Below, one piece after another: positions 35,941-44,779 of a DNA stretch of 64,000 nucleotides; within the stretch, counting starts at the first letter, position 1, and every line of letters begins with the position of its first letter. Origin of the DNA: JAQWCH01 sp050952725 (GTDB lineage: Bacteria > Bacillota_I > Bacilli_A > RFN20 > CAG-826). The translations under genes were made by a program, and so were the position numbers. A model generated the notes under the pieces. That model worked only from the letters and a program-made list of their open reading frames with translations, was not told the origin of the DNA and made no database searches. The DNA lies in assembly GCA_050952725.1 (NCBI GenBank), contig JBMNLN010000001.1:1264570-1328569 (forward strand), given 5' to 3'.

Positions 35941-36172
35941 ATTACTTTTCTCCTTTTCAACTTTCCCCAAAAACAATCTTTCAAGGAGTTCCCTGTTTTG
36001 ATTATAGCATTATTAGGTGCTATTTATCCTTTTTTCCACGTATTATTCTCAGTATTTATAGCGAATAATGCCCGCCTGCTTTTGGTAAAATTTTTGGGAG
36101 CATATTCCACTTAAATGGAATAAAGCAACGATATTAATACAAATTTAGTCGCTTACAATTAGCACATCATTA

Positions 36173-37123
36173 TTATATTTCAGTCTTATTTCCTAATTGA
36201 TGCACACAAGTTTTGAGAAAGTTTTTAATCACCTCTATATCTTTGTTTTCATAGTAATTTATTAACATGGCTTTAAATTCAGGAACTTTATCATGGGATA
36301 TTGCCAAAAATCCAACCCCCTTGCTAACTAAGTAGTGGTTACAAGCAATAACCGCAGTTCGTTTATTGCCATCATTGAAGATTTGGGTTTTCATAATATA
36401 TAAGCAAAGTTCAATAGCAATATCAATATCGTTTAATGACGACGATAATAGAGAACCAATGTCTTCTTTTACTTTAGATTCCAGCGGAAGTGGAGGAATA
36501 TAAGCTGAGCCACCAATTTTAACGGGTACTCCTCTAACTTTGCCGCCATTTATATAAAAACCTTCATTAACAATTTTGGCAATATAAGCAACTAGATAAA
36601 AATCTGTTTCCACGAGTAAAACGTTATCATCAAGGATGAATTCCCATGCTCTTTTTAAATTGAGAATTTTTTGTATATCATCTGCTTTGGCATTTTTAAT
36701 AATGCCTTTTTCAAGAATTGCTTCTGTATCAGGAAAAGTTGTACCAATCCCCTCTAATATCGCTTGATCATAAATAGTTACATTGCGATTTATACGGGCG
36801 AAATCACGCGCTAAAATAACATTGGGTAGTAACTCTCCCTCTTTATAACCAAGAGCCGCTAAATCTTTGTCGATTTTTCGAATTTCACGTTTAAGTTTTT
36901 TTGATTGTTCGTTGTTGCGAAGCAGCGTGTTATAAAGATGTTCACTATACACGTCAACATAGGTTGATGACACCTTGTTTAATACCCTTTTCCGCACATA
37001 GAGATAATCTTTACCGCTGATGGTTTTTATTTCTGGCGTTCCATCATATGGTAATAATGATAGTTGCGCGTTTAGTTCGGCTTTTTTTGATAACAACACC
37101 TGTATTTCATCTATTTTATTCAT
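36173..37123 (-). CDS. Fic family protein with variant active site
   Basis: A 316-residue protein. The Fic core is in the C-terminal half, where the usual HxFxDGN(G/K)R reads TQIFNDGNKRTA (about residues 246-257): the catalytic histidine is glutamine. FYINGGKVRGVPVKIGGSAYIPP (about 175-197) is the usual flap segment. Canonical Fic enzymes transfer AMP to hydroxyl groups and need that histidine, so this one may use another chemistry or only bind. The Q-type motif recurs in other Firmicutes Fic proteins as I recall. The N-terminal 100 residues are charged and helical. The start at 37123 has AAGGAG five bases upstream. It stands alone behind a striking inverted repeat, likely autoregulated. Confidence 0.82.
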   Translation of the reverse strand: MNKIDEIQVLLSKKAELNAQLSLLPYDGTPEIKTISGKDYLYVRKRVLNKVSSTYVDVYSEHLYNTLLRNNEQSKKLKREIRKIDKDLAALGYKEGELLPNVILARDFARINRNVTIYDQAILEGIGTTFPDTEAILEKGIIKNAKADDIQKILNLKRAWEFILDDNVLLVETDFYLVAYIAKIVNEGFYINGGKVRGVPVKIGGSAYIPPLPLESKVKEDIGSLLSSSLNDIDIAIELCLYIMKTQIFNDGNKRTAVIACNHYLVSKGVGFLAISHDKVPEFKAMLINYYENKDIEVIKNFLKTCVHQLGNKTEI

Positions 37124-37132
37124 AACCACTCC

Positions 37133-37175
37133 TTAGGGAACTTTACAGCATAATTATATATCTTTTGTTCCCTAA
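37133..37175. promoter_or_regulatory. Inverted repeat TTAGGGAAC / GTTCCCTAA around the fic promoter
   Basis: Perfect 9-bp arms (37133-37141 and 37167-37175) flank an AT-rich core that contains TATAAT on the minus strand. The inner arm overlaps the ribosome site. This is a strong candidate operator for fic. Confidence 0.6.
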
Positions 37176-37620
37176 AATAAACCCAAAATAAAATTTGTTA
37201 AATTTATTACCTTTGTTCCCAGAACACCAAATCACTATTCCTAATAAAAAAGGAACTTGTGAATTAATCTATATCTGCTAATTACCCAAATTGCAGATGT
37301 TTTATTACCTAGATTAATTTAAAATCTGCTTTGCATTCATCCCGCGCGATCTGCCCCCTCTGAAATATACGGCATTAGGTTTTGTTCCCAAATGTTTCAC
37401 CAAATGTCTCCCTATTTTTTAAAAACAAATGATAATAAGATTCCTATGGTTACAATAATTTTGAACGTTTTCGTAAACGTGTTATGCTTATTATCACCTA
37501 TAAGAAAAAACTAAGATTGTAATCTCTTGGTCTGTCCCCATTTAATTTCATACTTTTAGTGAGTTTTTTTAGAATTCCTCAATATTTCCCACTTTATTTC
37601 AAAGAACTTTCAAAAATCCA
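37176..37620. other. AT-rich spacer with two more TTTGTTCCC half-sites
   Basis: No coding region supported. TTTGTTCCC occurs at 37212-37220 and 37381-37389, matching the 37164-37172 copy in the fic operator. CCCCATTTAATTTCA at 37536-37550 recurs near 39.7-40.0 kb. Confidence 0.4.
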
Positions 37621-37651
37621 CAAAAGGCTAGGATTAAACCCCAGCCTTTTG
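37621..37651 (-). terminator. Rho-independent terminator of the 37677-39410 gene
   Basis: CAAAAGGCT / AGCCTTTTG stem (extended by GGGG/TCCT pairs) 26 bases past the stop, followed by a T-rich tail. Confidence 0.75.
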
Positions 37652-37676
37652 TTACATCAAAGGGCGCTATTATGCG

Positions 37677-39410
37677 TTAGTGATAACGACGTCGTTTGGT
37701 AATTATTGTAATGCCTACCAGGGTGACGAGTGTCATAATCATAAATGCCCCCATTACCAAGATATTGTCCGCGCTTTCATTACTTCCAAACGGGGCGCCG
37801 CTAGCGAGAATTTCTCGTTCAAGGAAGTTATTGAACATTGCGGACCCATACTTATTGACGATATAGTCATAACGGGCCATCGCTTGGGCTAATAAGTCGC
37901 CATCAGGATTAGAAGTCGCAGTCTTTAAATATGTTTTTGCATCAGATGCGACTAAGTTATATTGATTTCTTAGTGTATCGTTCCATTCTGCGGCATTTAA
38001 ATTCATCGCTGATCCAGTGGCGTCACATGTTGCTGTTTGGTCAAGAATCTCGATTCCAAATACTGTAGCGCGGTGATGGACTTCACTAACAGCGCTCCAC
38101 GCTCCCGAACTTTGATTGTAGAGATTTTTACCAAATTCCCACACTATATCTACCGTTTTAATATTATTTTCACCAGGTAAACCATTATTAAAAATAACAT
38201 TTTCACGAAGATATGCGGCAGGGAAAAACCATGAATAATAACCGCGGCCATGATTCGTCATGGCGGTACCTGGCCACTTGCCCGTTCCTTCGCGACCATC
38301 ACCATCCCACGTATAAAGATAAACATCCCCACTTGAAATAGCGTGATTGGGGTCATAGAACACTAAAGTTGTATCTTGCGAGGCAACGTATTTACCATAT
38401 AACGTTAAATCAGCGGTTAAGGTACTAGGCTCGTAGGGTGTCGTCAGTTCAGGATTGGTGTACCAGCCCGCAAAACGTTTATTGGGACGGCGAATATAGC
38501 ACGGTTCATAGGTTAAGCCATCCACGGCCATTTCTTTATCAATTATTGTTGTCCCTTCATACTTGGTAACTTTTTTATATGTAGTTCCGCCATTGTGGAA
38601 AAAGAAACTCTTGGTTTGCATATCAAAAAGCATTTGATAATTACCAGCAGTATTAACTGTGATATTAAAGTCTTCACTTTCATTGAGGCGACCACCTTGA
38701 GAAATCGCAGTACCCGCAGTTGATTTAGGAACATTAACGTATGAATAACCAAACCCACCAAGTTGAGTTTTATAAAGATATATTTTGAAGTCACCCGCAA
38801 CAAAATCATCAGTTAGGGCCATATATCGCCCATCAAATCCATCAATTGAGACAAGGCGATTCGTCGGTTCGGAGAATTTTGGATCTTCCCAACCATCAAG
38901 CGCATTTCCAACCGCAACATAACCGCTTATTCCGCCAGGCGGGAAAGACGCAGCATCATAATCTATCGTAAAGCGATAGTCCCCAGCTGGTGAAGACGCG
39001 CTTTGATCGGGATTATACACTTTAATGGTGATGGTGCCTGGATAACAAATCGCAAAATCATCATATCCAAACGAGATAACATAGTCCCACGCATTCGAAT
39101 TATGAGAGTCATAACCACTAGCGTCAAAACGCGCATGCGGATAAGGAACACTTTTTTTAATTAGTTGATAACGCCCCGCTTCACTAATCGTTGTTGTTAA
39201 AGCAAAGATATCTGTTCCTGCTCCTGTTTCAGTAAATGTGTAGGTTGGATCATTTTCATCCCACCCAATTGCATCCCCCGCTAGGACGGGGATATCCGTA
39301 GCGGCCATTACTTTTAAGCTGTTTTGGCGAAGTAATGGATTAATAATAACACTACCAAAGAGTGTGGCAACGGCAAATTTAAAGAGCCATCGCTTATTCT
39401 TCTTTTTCAC
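37677..39410 (-). CDS. Anchored starch-binding surface protein (CBM26-like plus InlB-type repeat)
   Basis: A 577-residue exported protein. A GTG start at 39410 follows AAGGAG by eight bases. Residues 1-36 are a signal peptide ending VMAAT. Two beta-sandwich parts (about 37-280) contain SGYVAVGNALDGWEDPKFSE and YQMLFDMQTKSFFFHN, reminiscent of SusE/SusF or CBM20-like folds. Residues about 280-345 are an InlB/Listeria-Bacteroides repeat (FAGWYTNPELTTPYEP, DLTLYGKY). Residues about 350-445 resemble CBM26 (VYLYTWDGDGREGTGKWPGT, NVIFNNGLPG). The end is the shared helical domain with RYDYIVNKYGSAMFNNFLER, a membrane helix and the tail TKRRRYH. It probably holds starch near the GH13 amylase encoded at 29-31 kb. 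Confidence 0.75.
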   Translation of the reverse strand: MKKKNKRWLFKFAVATLFGSVIINPLLRQNSLKVMAATDIPVLAGDAIGWDENDPTYTFTETGAGTDIFALTTTISEAGRYQLIKKSVPYPHARFDASGYDSHNSNAWDYVISFGYDDFAICYPGTITIKVYNPDQSASSPAGDYRFTIDYDAASFPPGGISGYVAVGNALDGWEDPKFSEPTNRLVSIDGFDGRYMALTDDFVAGDFKIYLYKTQLGGFGYSYVNVPKSTAGTAISQGGRLNESEDFNITVNTAGNYQMLFDMQTKSFFFHNGGTTYKKVTKYEGTTIIDKEMAVDGLTYEPCYIRRPNKRFAGWYTNPELTTPYEPSTLTADLTLYGKYVASQDTTLVFYDPNHAISSGDVYLYTWDGDGREGTGKWPGTAMTNHGRGYYSWFFPAAYLRENVIFNNGLPGENNIKTVDIVWEFGKNLYNQSSGAWSAVSEVHHRATVFGIEILDQTATCDATGSAMNLNAAEWNDTLRNQYNLVASDAKTYLKTATSNPDGDLLAQAMARYDYIVNKYGSAMFNNFLEREILASGAPFGSNESADNILVMGAFMIMTLVTLVGITIITKRRRYH

Positions 39411-39728
39411 TTGTCTTTCTCCTTTTTAACTAAATTTAGTAACACTTTTAAAACGATACTACGGCACTTTCCTCACTTTTAATTGTACAACTGATACTTT
39501 TTATTTTCTACACATTAATGAGTGCCGATACTAGAAAAGGTTAAAATGATAATACTTGATATTTTCTTTGTTTTATCAACAAAATCTTAACGTATCGCAA
39601 TTGATGAAAGCGGGCCCCACATTGATAATTCAATTTTATAATTCACTTTTTTTAGACCTTTTTCTAGTATTTATATTCATAAAAATACTGGTGTTGTGAA
39701 TAAAAAAGGGCTGACACAATTATATGGT

Positions 39729-40011
39729 TCTTTGAAATTAAATGGGAACAAAAATTAATCATTCCCCAATCTTCTTCATAGTTTTACTTGTTTTACAAAT
39801 CGTTTAGATGTTATTTTTTGTTTTTTTAAAAAAGGCGAGGAGCGAATTTTGAAAACATCAATAACCACATTAACTTAATCACAATATTAGATGATAGTGA
39901 CGATACTTTATCTACTTTAGAAAACACCTAATGCTTGTTTTGCTCTATGCTAATCCCTGTAAAAAGACCTGAGATTTAACTCCCAGGTCTTTCCCCATTT
40001 AATTTCAAAGA
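39729..40011. repeat. Possible MITE-like segment bounded by 18-bp inverted repeats
   Basis: TCTTTGAAATTAAATGGG at 39729-39746 has its exact reverse complement at 39994-40011. About 250 AT-rich bases without a gene lie between, including the 39961-39992 terminator. A third copy of the core is at 37536-37550. The rest of 39411-39728 shows nothing recognisable. Confidence 0.45.
39961..39992 (-). terminator. Rho-independent terminator of the 40036-41664 gene
   Basis: Minus-strand AAAGACCTG / CAGGTCTTT (9-bp stem) followed by TT, 44 bases after the stop codon. Confidence 0.8.
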
Positions 40012-40035
40012 TCCCTTTAATTTCAAGGAATCGCT

Positions 40036-41664
40036 TTATTCGCTTTCTCTTCTTCTTTTTAAATGCCCCCAGGTGATGGAACTGATTATCATGATGACGA
40101 GCACAAAAGACACCGCATGAATCTGGGCCTGATTAAAATTACGCGTGATAAAATCGGCGACGCCCCCCAAGGGGTTTTGCATGAAGTTATCGACATAAAG
40201 CGCCGCATGATAATAATTGCTCACATATCCATAACTATTATCCTTATAGAAGGTCGTGGCACTTAATTGAGTTTGCTCGTCCGTGGTTAAATTCGTCAAA
40301 CCCGATGATACCTTAGAAGCAAGCGGAGCATCATAAACACAATTAAATTCGCGCACCGCGCGTAATAAATTAAGAGTGGTCTCGCTTAATTGGAGTCCTT
40401 TACTACCATCACCTTTGGGAAGGTTACTCTCGGTCATCGTGCCAATTTTCGTCGCACTCGCGCCGATGCCGATCGAATGGGGACCGCCACCAGTATAAAA
40501 AATCGAGCCGAGGGTTTGACATTTATCAAAATTGAAAGTCGTCCCAGCATTTTGTTGGCCACCAGTGAATCCACCCACCAGTCCCGATGCGCCCGTATTC
40601 ACAACTCTAGTCGCGGAGAGACAGTTGATAAAATTAATCGTTCCCCCAGAATGGTAACTCGCAATCCCGAGTATTCCTCCGGCGTAACCATTGTTGGTAT
40701 GCACCGTTCCCGAAGCATAACAATTAGTTAAGGTGGCGATGGCGATCTCATATGGGGGCGAAACATAAGAAACCGTACCAATTATCCCGCCTCCACCATT
40801 AGTAGTTGTAACAGAAATATCACCATAATTCGAACAATTATTGCATACTAATGGCGATTCGAGCCTGCCAATAATTCCCCCCACTAATCCGGCTCCACTA
40901 ATATCGGCTTCGTTGAGGCAATTTTCGATATGCACACTTTCCTCAGACCCATTTTTGGAAACGTAACCAGCGATTCCCGCTATCTCGTACCCGCTCCCGG
41001 TGACATTCCCTTGATTAAGACAATGAGAAACAGTGCCGCCTTTTACTCGACCGACGATGCCCCCAACTGCTTCATTGCCCGAAATTGCGCCTTGATTCAC
41101 ACAATTGGTAATCTTCGCCCCGTCATTAATTTGCTTCACGGCAATGCCACCAATCATGACACTTGTCGCAATGATTGTCGTCTGATTAACAATATGGTCA
41201 ATCGTGCCGCTATTAGCCACACAAACCGGGGCACAATATCCACTCATGCCACTTAGACTACCTGCGAAAGTGATGTTTTTGACGCTGGCCGTTAGACCCA
41301 CCTCATAGAACATGCTCACATTTTGTTCCACCGCACTGGTCGATAAGGTCAAGATATGGTGATCACCATCGAGATGGCCATTGAATTTTCGACCGGAAGT
41401 CGTCATCGCTAATTCAATCGCCAGGTCACTCGTAATTTTTAGATATTGACCATCATAGTCATTCACCGCATTATCGACATTGGTGATCACTTCTTGGAGA
41501 TCTTCGGTAGTCGCAATTAAATAAGGGTTTTCTTCGGTTCCCGCCCCACTTAAAACGGCCGCCACACTTAGCGGAGCGTGAGGTTTGATACCGATTAAAA
41601 CCCCAACTGATAGCATGACTAAAGAGGCGAGCGCAGGATTCAACCCCTTCATTCTCTTTTTCAT
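40036..41664 (-). CDS. GLUG-repeat surface protein with C-terminal membrane anchor
   Basis: A 542-residue exported protein. The ATG at 41664 follows GAGGAGG by nine bases. A signal peptide is followed by GAGTEENPYLIATTEDLQEV, a typical opening of GLUG-type beta-helix adhesins. About seven GLUG-like repeats follow (GGIVGRVKGGTVSHCLNQGN, IAGIAGYVSKNGSE, VGGIIGRLES, GGIIGTVSY, AGGILGIASY, VGGFTGG). A diverged copy of the shared C-terminal domain (VSNYYHAALYVDNFMQNPLG), a membrane helix and LKRRRESE end the protein. A role in adhesion is inferred from the repeat family. Confidence 0.8.
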   Translation of the reverse strand: MKKRMKGLNPALASLVMLSVGVLIGIKPHAPLSVAAVLSGAGTEENPYLIATTEDLQEVITNVDNAVNDYDGQYLKITSDLAIELAMTTSGRKFNGHLDGDHHILTLSTSAVEQNVSMFYEVGLTASVKNITFAGSLSGMSGYCAPVCVANSGTIDHIVNQTTIIATSVMIGGIAVKQINDGAKITNCVNQGAISGNEAVGGIVGRVKGGTVSHCLNQGNVTGSGYEIAGIAGYVSKNGSEESVHIENCLNEADISGAGLVGGIIGRLESPLVCNNCSNYGDISVTTTNGGGGIIGTVSYVSPPYEIAIATLTNCYASGTVHTNNGYAGGILGIASYHSGGTINFINCLSATRVVNTGASGLVGGFTGGQQNAGTTFNFDKCQTLGSIFYTGGGPHSIGIGASATKIGTMTESNLPKGDGSKGLQLSETTLNLLRAVREFNCVYDAPLASKVSSGLTNLTTDEQTQLSATTFYKDNSYGYVSNYYHAALYVDNFMQNPLGGVADFITRNFNQAQIHAVSFVLVIMIISSITWGHLKRRRESE

Positions 41665-42154
41665 TTTCTTAACCTCCTCAATGAAAAAACGTTTGGCTTG
41701 ATTGCTTTTTACATACAACTACCCTTGATTAAAACATGTGTTTTTTGTTGAAAGTAACGTTCTTTTTCATGCATAACCAAGGATTAGTTCAACTCTCATT
41801 TTAAGTATAGACGATATTTCTGATATTTACACAGTATGATTTCAAAAAATAAAAAAGTATTTGCTTATCTATCCTTTATCAATTACCCGCTTCGAACATG
41901 GGCAGTAACCCCTGCTCAATTTAAAGAACAAAGTCTCCTTAAACAACAAGGATGTCAATTAAATTAAGAATGTGTCTACTTTTGGTGAATTAGTGCAAAG
42001 TTTAAGTTTGGACCCGGGTTTTATAAGATATAATTCTAGGTTCAAACTTGCATTATATAATAGATTTTAAACTCTATTTTTTGATATAAATTTTTGTAAT
42101 ATCGCAATATTTCACCTATATCCAACAACATCATAATAAGTCTTAAAATAATGC
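41665..42154. other. AT-rich spacer, no gene seen
   Basis: No supported ORF. GTGTCTACTTTT around 41971, followed by GTGAATTAGTGCAAA, recurs in diverged form around 43859 on the other side of the second fic gene. Confidence 0.4.
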
Positions 42155-42178
42155 AAAAACGCCTTGCGAAGGCGTTTT
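42155..42178 (-). terminator. Rho-independent terminator of the second fic gene
   Basis: AAAACGCCTT-GCG-AAGGCGTTTT is a nearly perfect 10-bp hairpin with T-rich flanks in both directions; it lies about 190 bases past the fic stop codon. Confidence 0.8.
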
Positions 42179-42253
42179 ACTAATCAAAGTTTGCGTTCAA
42201 ACTAAGTTGACATATGTATGGCAAGCATTGTCATAATTAATACAATTTCGGAA

Positions 42254-42268
42254 GTAATCGTGCAACCC
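42254..42268. repeat. Dispersed repeat, short copy (GTAATCGTGCAACCC)
   Basis: A copy lacking the internal TTCAAT(C/T). Its downstream context (CCTAGGTCATAATTGTTTAGATAAT) matches the copy at 44098 on the far side of the fic gene. Confidence 0.6.
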
Positions 42269-42371
42269 CCTAGGTCATAATTGTTTAGATAATACGAGAA
42301 TAATGCCAAAAAAACTACATTGCGGCCATATTTTTCTTACAATTTTATTATGCAAATTACAATGAGTAAAA

Positions 42372-43628
42372 CTAATTTCTTTGATATCCGAAGTTTTTAA
42401 GCACAAACGGAACGTTGTTCTTGTTGATGTCGAATAGTTTGGTTTTAGATGATGATTTAACTTTTTTTAGAATACCATAATCGATAAATTTGTTTAAAGT
42501 TTTAAGAGCGCCTTGTTTAGACATCGAAACATTAATCATCTTGAGGAAATCAGAATGTGTGAATACCCCCTTATAAGAAATTAAGATTTTTTTGATGTAG
42601 TTAAGCTCTGTTGATGTTAAAAGATTGCCAGTGTTTTTCACTACTTGCTCTAAATGTTTTAAATTCTGATAGCAAATAATATAGTCGATTGAAATACTAA
42701 GTAGGTATTTTAGAAAGTAAGTCAAATCGTTATGTGAGTCTCGAGTTAATTCAATCGCTTTATAGTATGCACCTTTAGTTTGATTAATCGCCTCTGCAAC
42801 AATGGGGGGGAAAAGATTAGAACCACTTAATAAATATACCCAGTATGAGACCATCCGCGCCATCCGACCGTTATAGTCAAAATAAGGGTGAATATAAAGT
42901 ATATAATAATGGCAAAAATGAGGTAACAAAACTACCTTATTTTTATCTTTACTAGTTAATGTCTCATTTGCATATGCAAACAAAGCATTCATAGATGCCT
43001 CTATTTGATGAGATGGACACCCATGATAACGAGATATTTCCACCGCGTCATGACGATAATAATCACCTGGACGTAATTTATCTTCTTCGCCCAAGCAGTC
43101 ATTACTTAATAATGTATACAACTTAAACAAATTCTCTTTATTAAAGAGAGGTAATTCGTTAACAAAATCAATACCAGCCTTCATGTTTTTGATGATGATG
43201 TCATTCTTATCTTTAATCGGTGCATCATCTTCTAAAAGTTCTTTTAATCTTCTTCTCGTGGTGGGAACATTTTCCACATTTAATGTTCCTTCAATTTCCG
43301 AATAGATTCGCGATTCAAGAAAGTTAGTAGAAAATCGATTGGATAATTCTTGATCTTCATTGGCGAAGAAAACAAAGTCGTTTAATAAGGTCTTTAAATC
43401 ATTGCCCAAACAATAATAGAGGCACTTAAAATTAAAAGCCGGTAGCGGTAATAAAGAAACCATTCCATCATCTAATGACGCTAGCGATTCTTTGTATTCA
43501 ATTAATTGCTTATATTCAAAAGGCGAAATATAAGTACCAGCTTCATTACCATATTGTAGTTCTTTTGCCGTATAGTATTTTCCATTAAATTGTTTTTCTA
43601 AAATTGCGTGGAGTTTTTCGTTGTTCAT
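42372..43628 (-). CDS. Fic family protein with C-terminal winged helix
   Basis: A 418-residue protein. The Fic motif reads HPYFDYNGRMAR (about residues 200-211): the catalytic His and the NGR loop are present, so AMP transfer is plausible. An N-terminal domain with NVENVPTTRRRLKELL is typical of Fic/DUF4172-like proteins. The last 80 residues form a winged-helix (FTHSDFLKMINVSMSKQGALKTLNKFIDYGILKK), so it probably binds DNA and regulates its own gene. The ATG at 43628 is preferred over a TTG 14 codons upstream, which falls inside a repeat array. It is flanked on both sides by related repeat sequences, suggesting insertion or duplication. Confidence 0.85.
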   Translation of the reverse strand: MNNEKLHAILEKQFNGKYYTAKELQYGNEAGTYISPFEYKQLIEYKESLASLDDGMVSLLPLPAFNFKCLYYCLGNDLKTLLNDFVFFANEDQELSNRFSTNFLESRIYSEIEGTLNVENVPTTRRRLKELLEDDAPIKDKNDIIIKNMKAGIDFVNELPLFNKENLFKLYTLLSNDCLGEEDKLRPGDYYRHDAVEISRYHGCPSHQIEASMNALFAYANETLTSKDKNKVVLLPHFCHYYILYIHPYFDYNGRMARMVSYWVYLLSGSNLFPPIVAEAINQTKGAYYKAIELTRDSHNDLTYFLKYLLSISIDYIICYQNLKHLEQVVKNTGNLLTSTELNYIKKILISYKGVFTHSDFLKMINVSMSKQGALKTLNKFIDYGILKKVKSSSKTKLFDINKNNVPFVLKNFGYQRN

Positions 43629-43635
43629 GTCTATA

Positions 43636-43677
43636 TTGTAAACCTTGATGTCAACCTTGTAAAGAGACAATTGTAAA
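43636..43677. promoter_or_regulatory. Three TTGTAAA repeats before the second fic gene
   Basis: TTGTAAA occurs at 43636-43642, 43657-43663 and 43671-43677, spaced 21 and 14 bases, just before the start codon. A binding array for the Fic protein's own winged helix is a reasonable guess. Confidence 0.45.
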
Positions 43678-44478
43678 CTTTTCCGTAAACCAAAGTGACG
43701 TTCTCCTAATTCGCATTTTGCTTAATTATCAATCGCAAATATTGCTAAAAGTTGTACTTTTAAATAAAGACATCCGACATCTTTCTTGAAATATTTGACC
43801 CCAAAACAATACAAGGATGCAGACTATCAAAAACAAGGGATGACAAACTAAATTATCGTGTCTACTTTTCGTTGACTAGTACAAATATTCCGAATTTTTC
43901 AGAGATAATATTCCGAATTTTTCAATAGTTTTATTGCCTATTTTGCAGATTTATTAACTATCTGTATGATAATGTTTCCTTTTTTACTAGATATCAAAAC
44001 ATCTTCTTTGTTTATTTATAAAAAAATAACCCTTATGAACTATTTACTAATTAAACTTTTTTTGGTATGAGTCGTCCTAGTTGATGCAATTCCAAAAGTA
44101 ATCGTTCAATTGTGCAACCCCCTAGGTTATAATCATTCAAACAATAGAGAATTTAGATAATTCGAGAATAGTGTGGAGGCAAACCTAAATTTTAGGCTGC
44201 CAAAAAATTACTTTTTTTAGTCGACAATTACAAATGACATCATAGTTAGATGTTTAGAATCGCAAAAGTAGCAAGCCAATTAATTTTAAATATTTGAATC
44301 ATAAATTTCGCAAATGAAACATATCCAACATCATTGTCATAACATTTTATAATTTTGCAACGATTATTAACCTTATCGTTTCATTTTTGCGACAATTAAT
44401 AGTCACATCGTTTCATTTTTGCTAATTATTCATTTTTAAAATGTATTATTGGCAAAGAGATTAATAAACGTCACTAAT
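43678..44478. other. Long AT-rich spacer with degenerate repeats
   Basis: About 800 bases without a supported gene. It contains two ATATTCCGAATTTTTCA copies about 22 bases apart near 43.9 kb, ATCGTTTCATTTTTGC twice near 44.4 kb and one copy of the GTAATCG repeat (44098-44120). It looks like a graveyard of short mobile elements. Confidence 0.45.
44098..44120. repeat. Dispersed repeat copy near the second fic gene
   Basis: GTAATCGTTCAATTGTGCAA followed by CCC; downstream sequence matches the 42254 copy. Confidence 0.65.
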
Positions 44479-44508
44479 AAAAAATGCCTTGATAATTGTA
44501 TCAAAGCA
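44479..44508 (-). terminator. Terminator of the copy A DUF6273/avd-remnant unit
   Basis: Minus-strand TGCTTTGATA / TATCAAGGCA stem followed by TTTTTTATT. The copy B unit has the same hairpin at 46866-46895. Confidence 0.8.
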
Positions 44509-44555
44509 TACCTAGTAAGATGGCAAAGGGTGTTTCAATTGATACAAATTAGGTT

Positions 44556-44578
44556 GTAATCGTTCAATCGTGCAACCC
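44556..44578. repeat. Dispersed repeat copy downstream of avd remnant A
   Basis: GTAATCGTTCAATCGTGCAA plus CCC, followed by a half copy GTAATCGTTCA around 44586. It abuts the point where the avd-like frame loses its expected sequence. Confidence 0.7.
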
Positions 44579-44617
44579 TTCTAAAGTAATCGTTCACATA
44601 GTTGTATTTTTGAGTGA

Positions 44618-44695
44618 TTATTCCGTCACTGTGAATACGTAACTCGCAAGTGCTTTAGCTTTTACCAATACGTAAAGTTCACTTTTCTTTTCCAT
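44618..44695 (-). pseudogene. Truncated Avd-like (DGR accessory protein) remnant, copy A
   Basis: A 25-residue ORF, MEKKSELYVLVKAKALASYV followed by FTVTE and a stop, with AAAGGAA six bases upstream. It resembles, from memory, the N-terminus of four-helix-bundle Avd proteins of Firmicutes DGRs, which continue ...TEKSPKKFR. In copy B the frame continues with KSPK before diverging; here an AAA codon has become TAA. Avd helps the reverse transcriptase and is normally encoded right after the variable target gene, exactly where this ORF lies. The rest of avd, the template repeat and the RT are missing. The protein is too short to work as Avd. Confidence 0.6.
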
Positions 44696-44708
44696 TAATT
44701 ATTCCTTT

Positions 44709-44753
44709 AAAATGGCCTCCGCTATCACAAAGTGATGACGCTCTGGCCATTTT
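44709..44753 (-). other. Conserved long hairpin between the variable gene and the avd remnant, copy A
   Basis: AAAATGGCC / GGCCATTTT (9-bp perfect stem) with an inner ATCAC-TTT-GTGAT stem. Lies 26 bases past the DUF6273 stop. The hairpin is preserved in copy B. DGR targets often carry a hairpin near the variable region. Confidence 0.6.
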
Positions 44754-44779
44754 GGATTGCAGCGAGGATTATGATTTCC

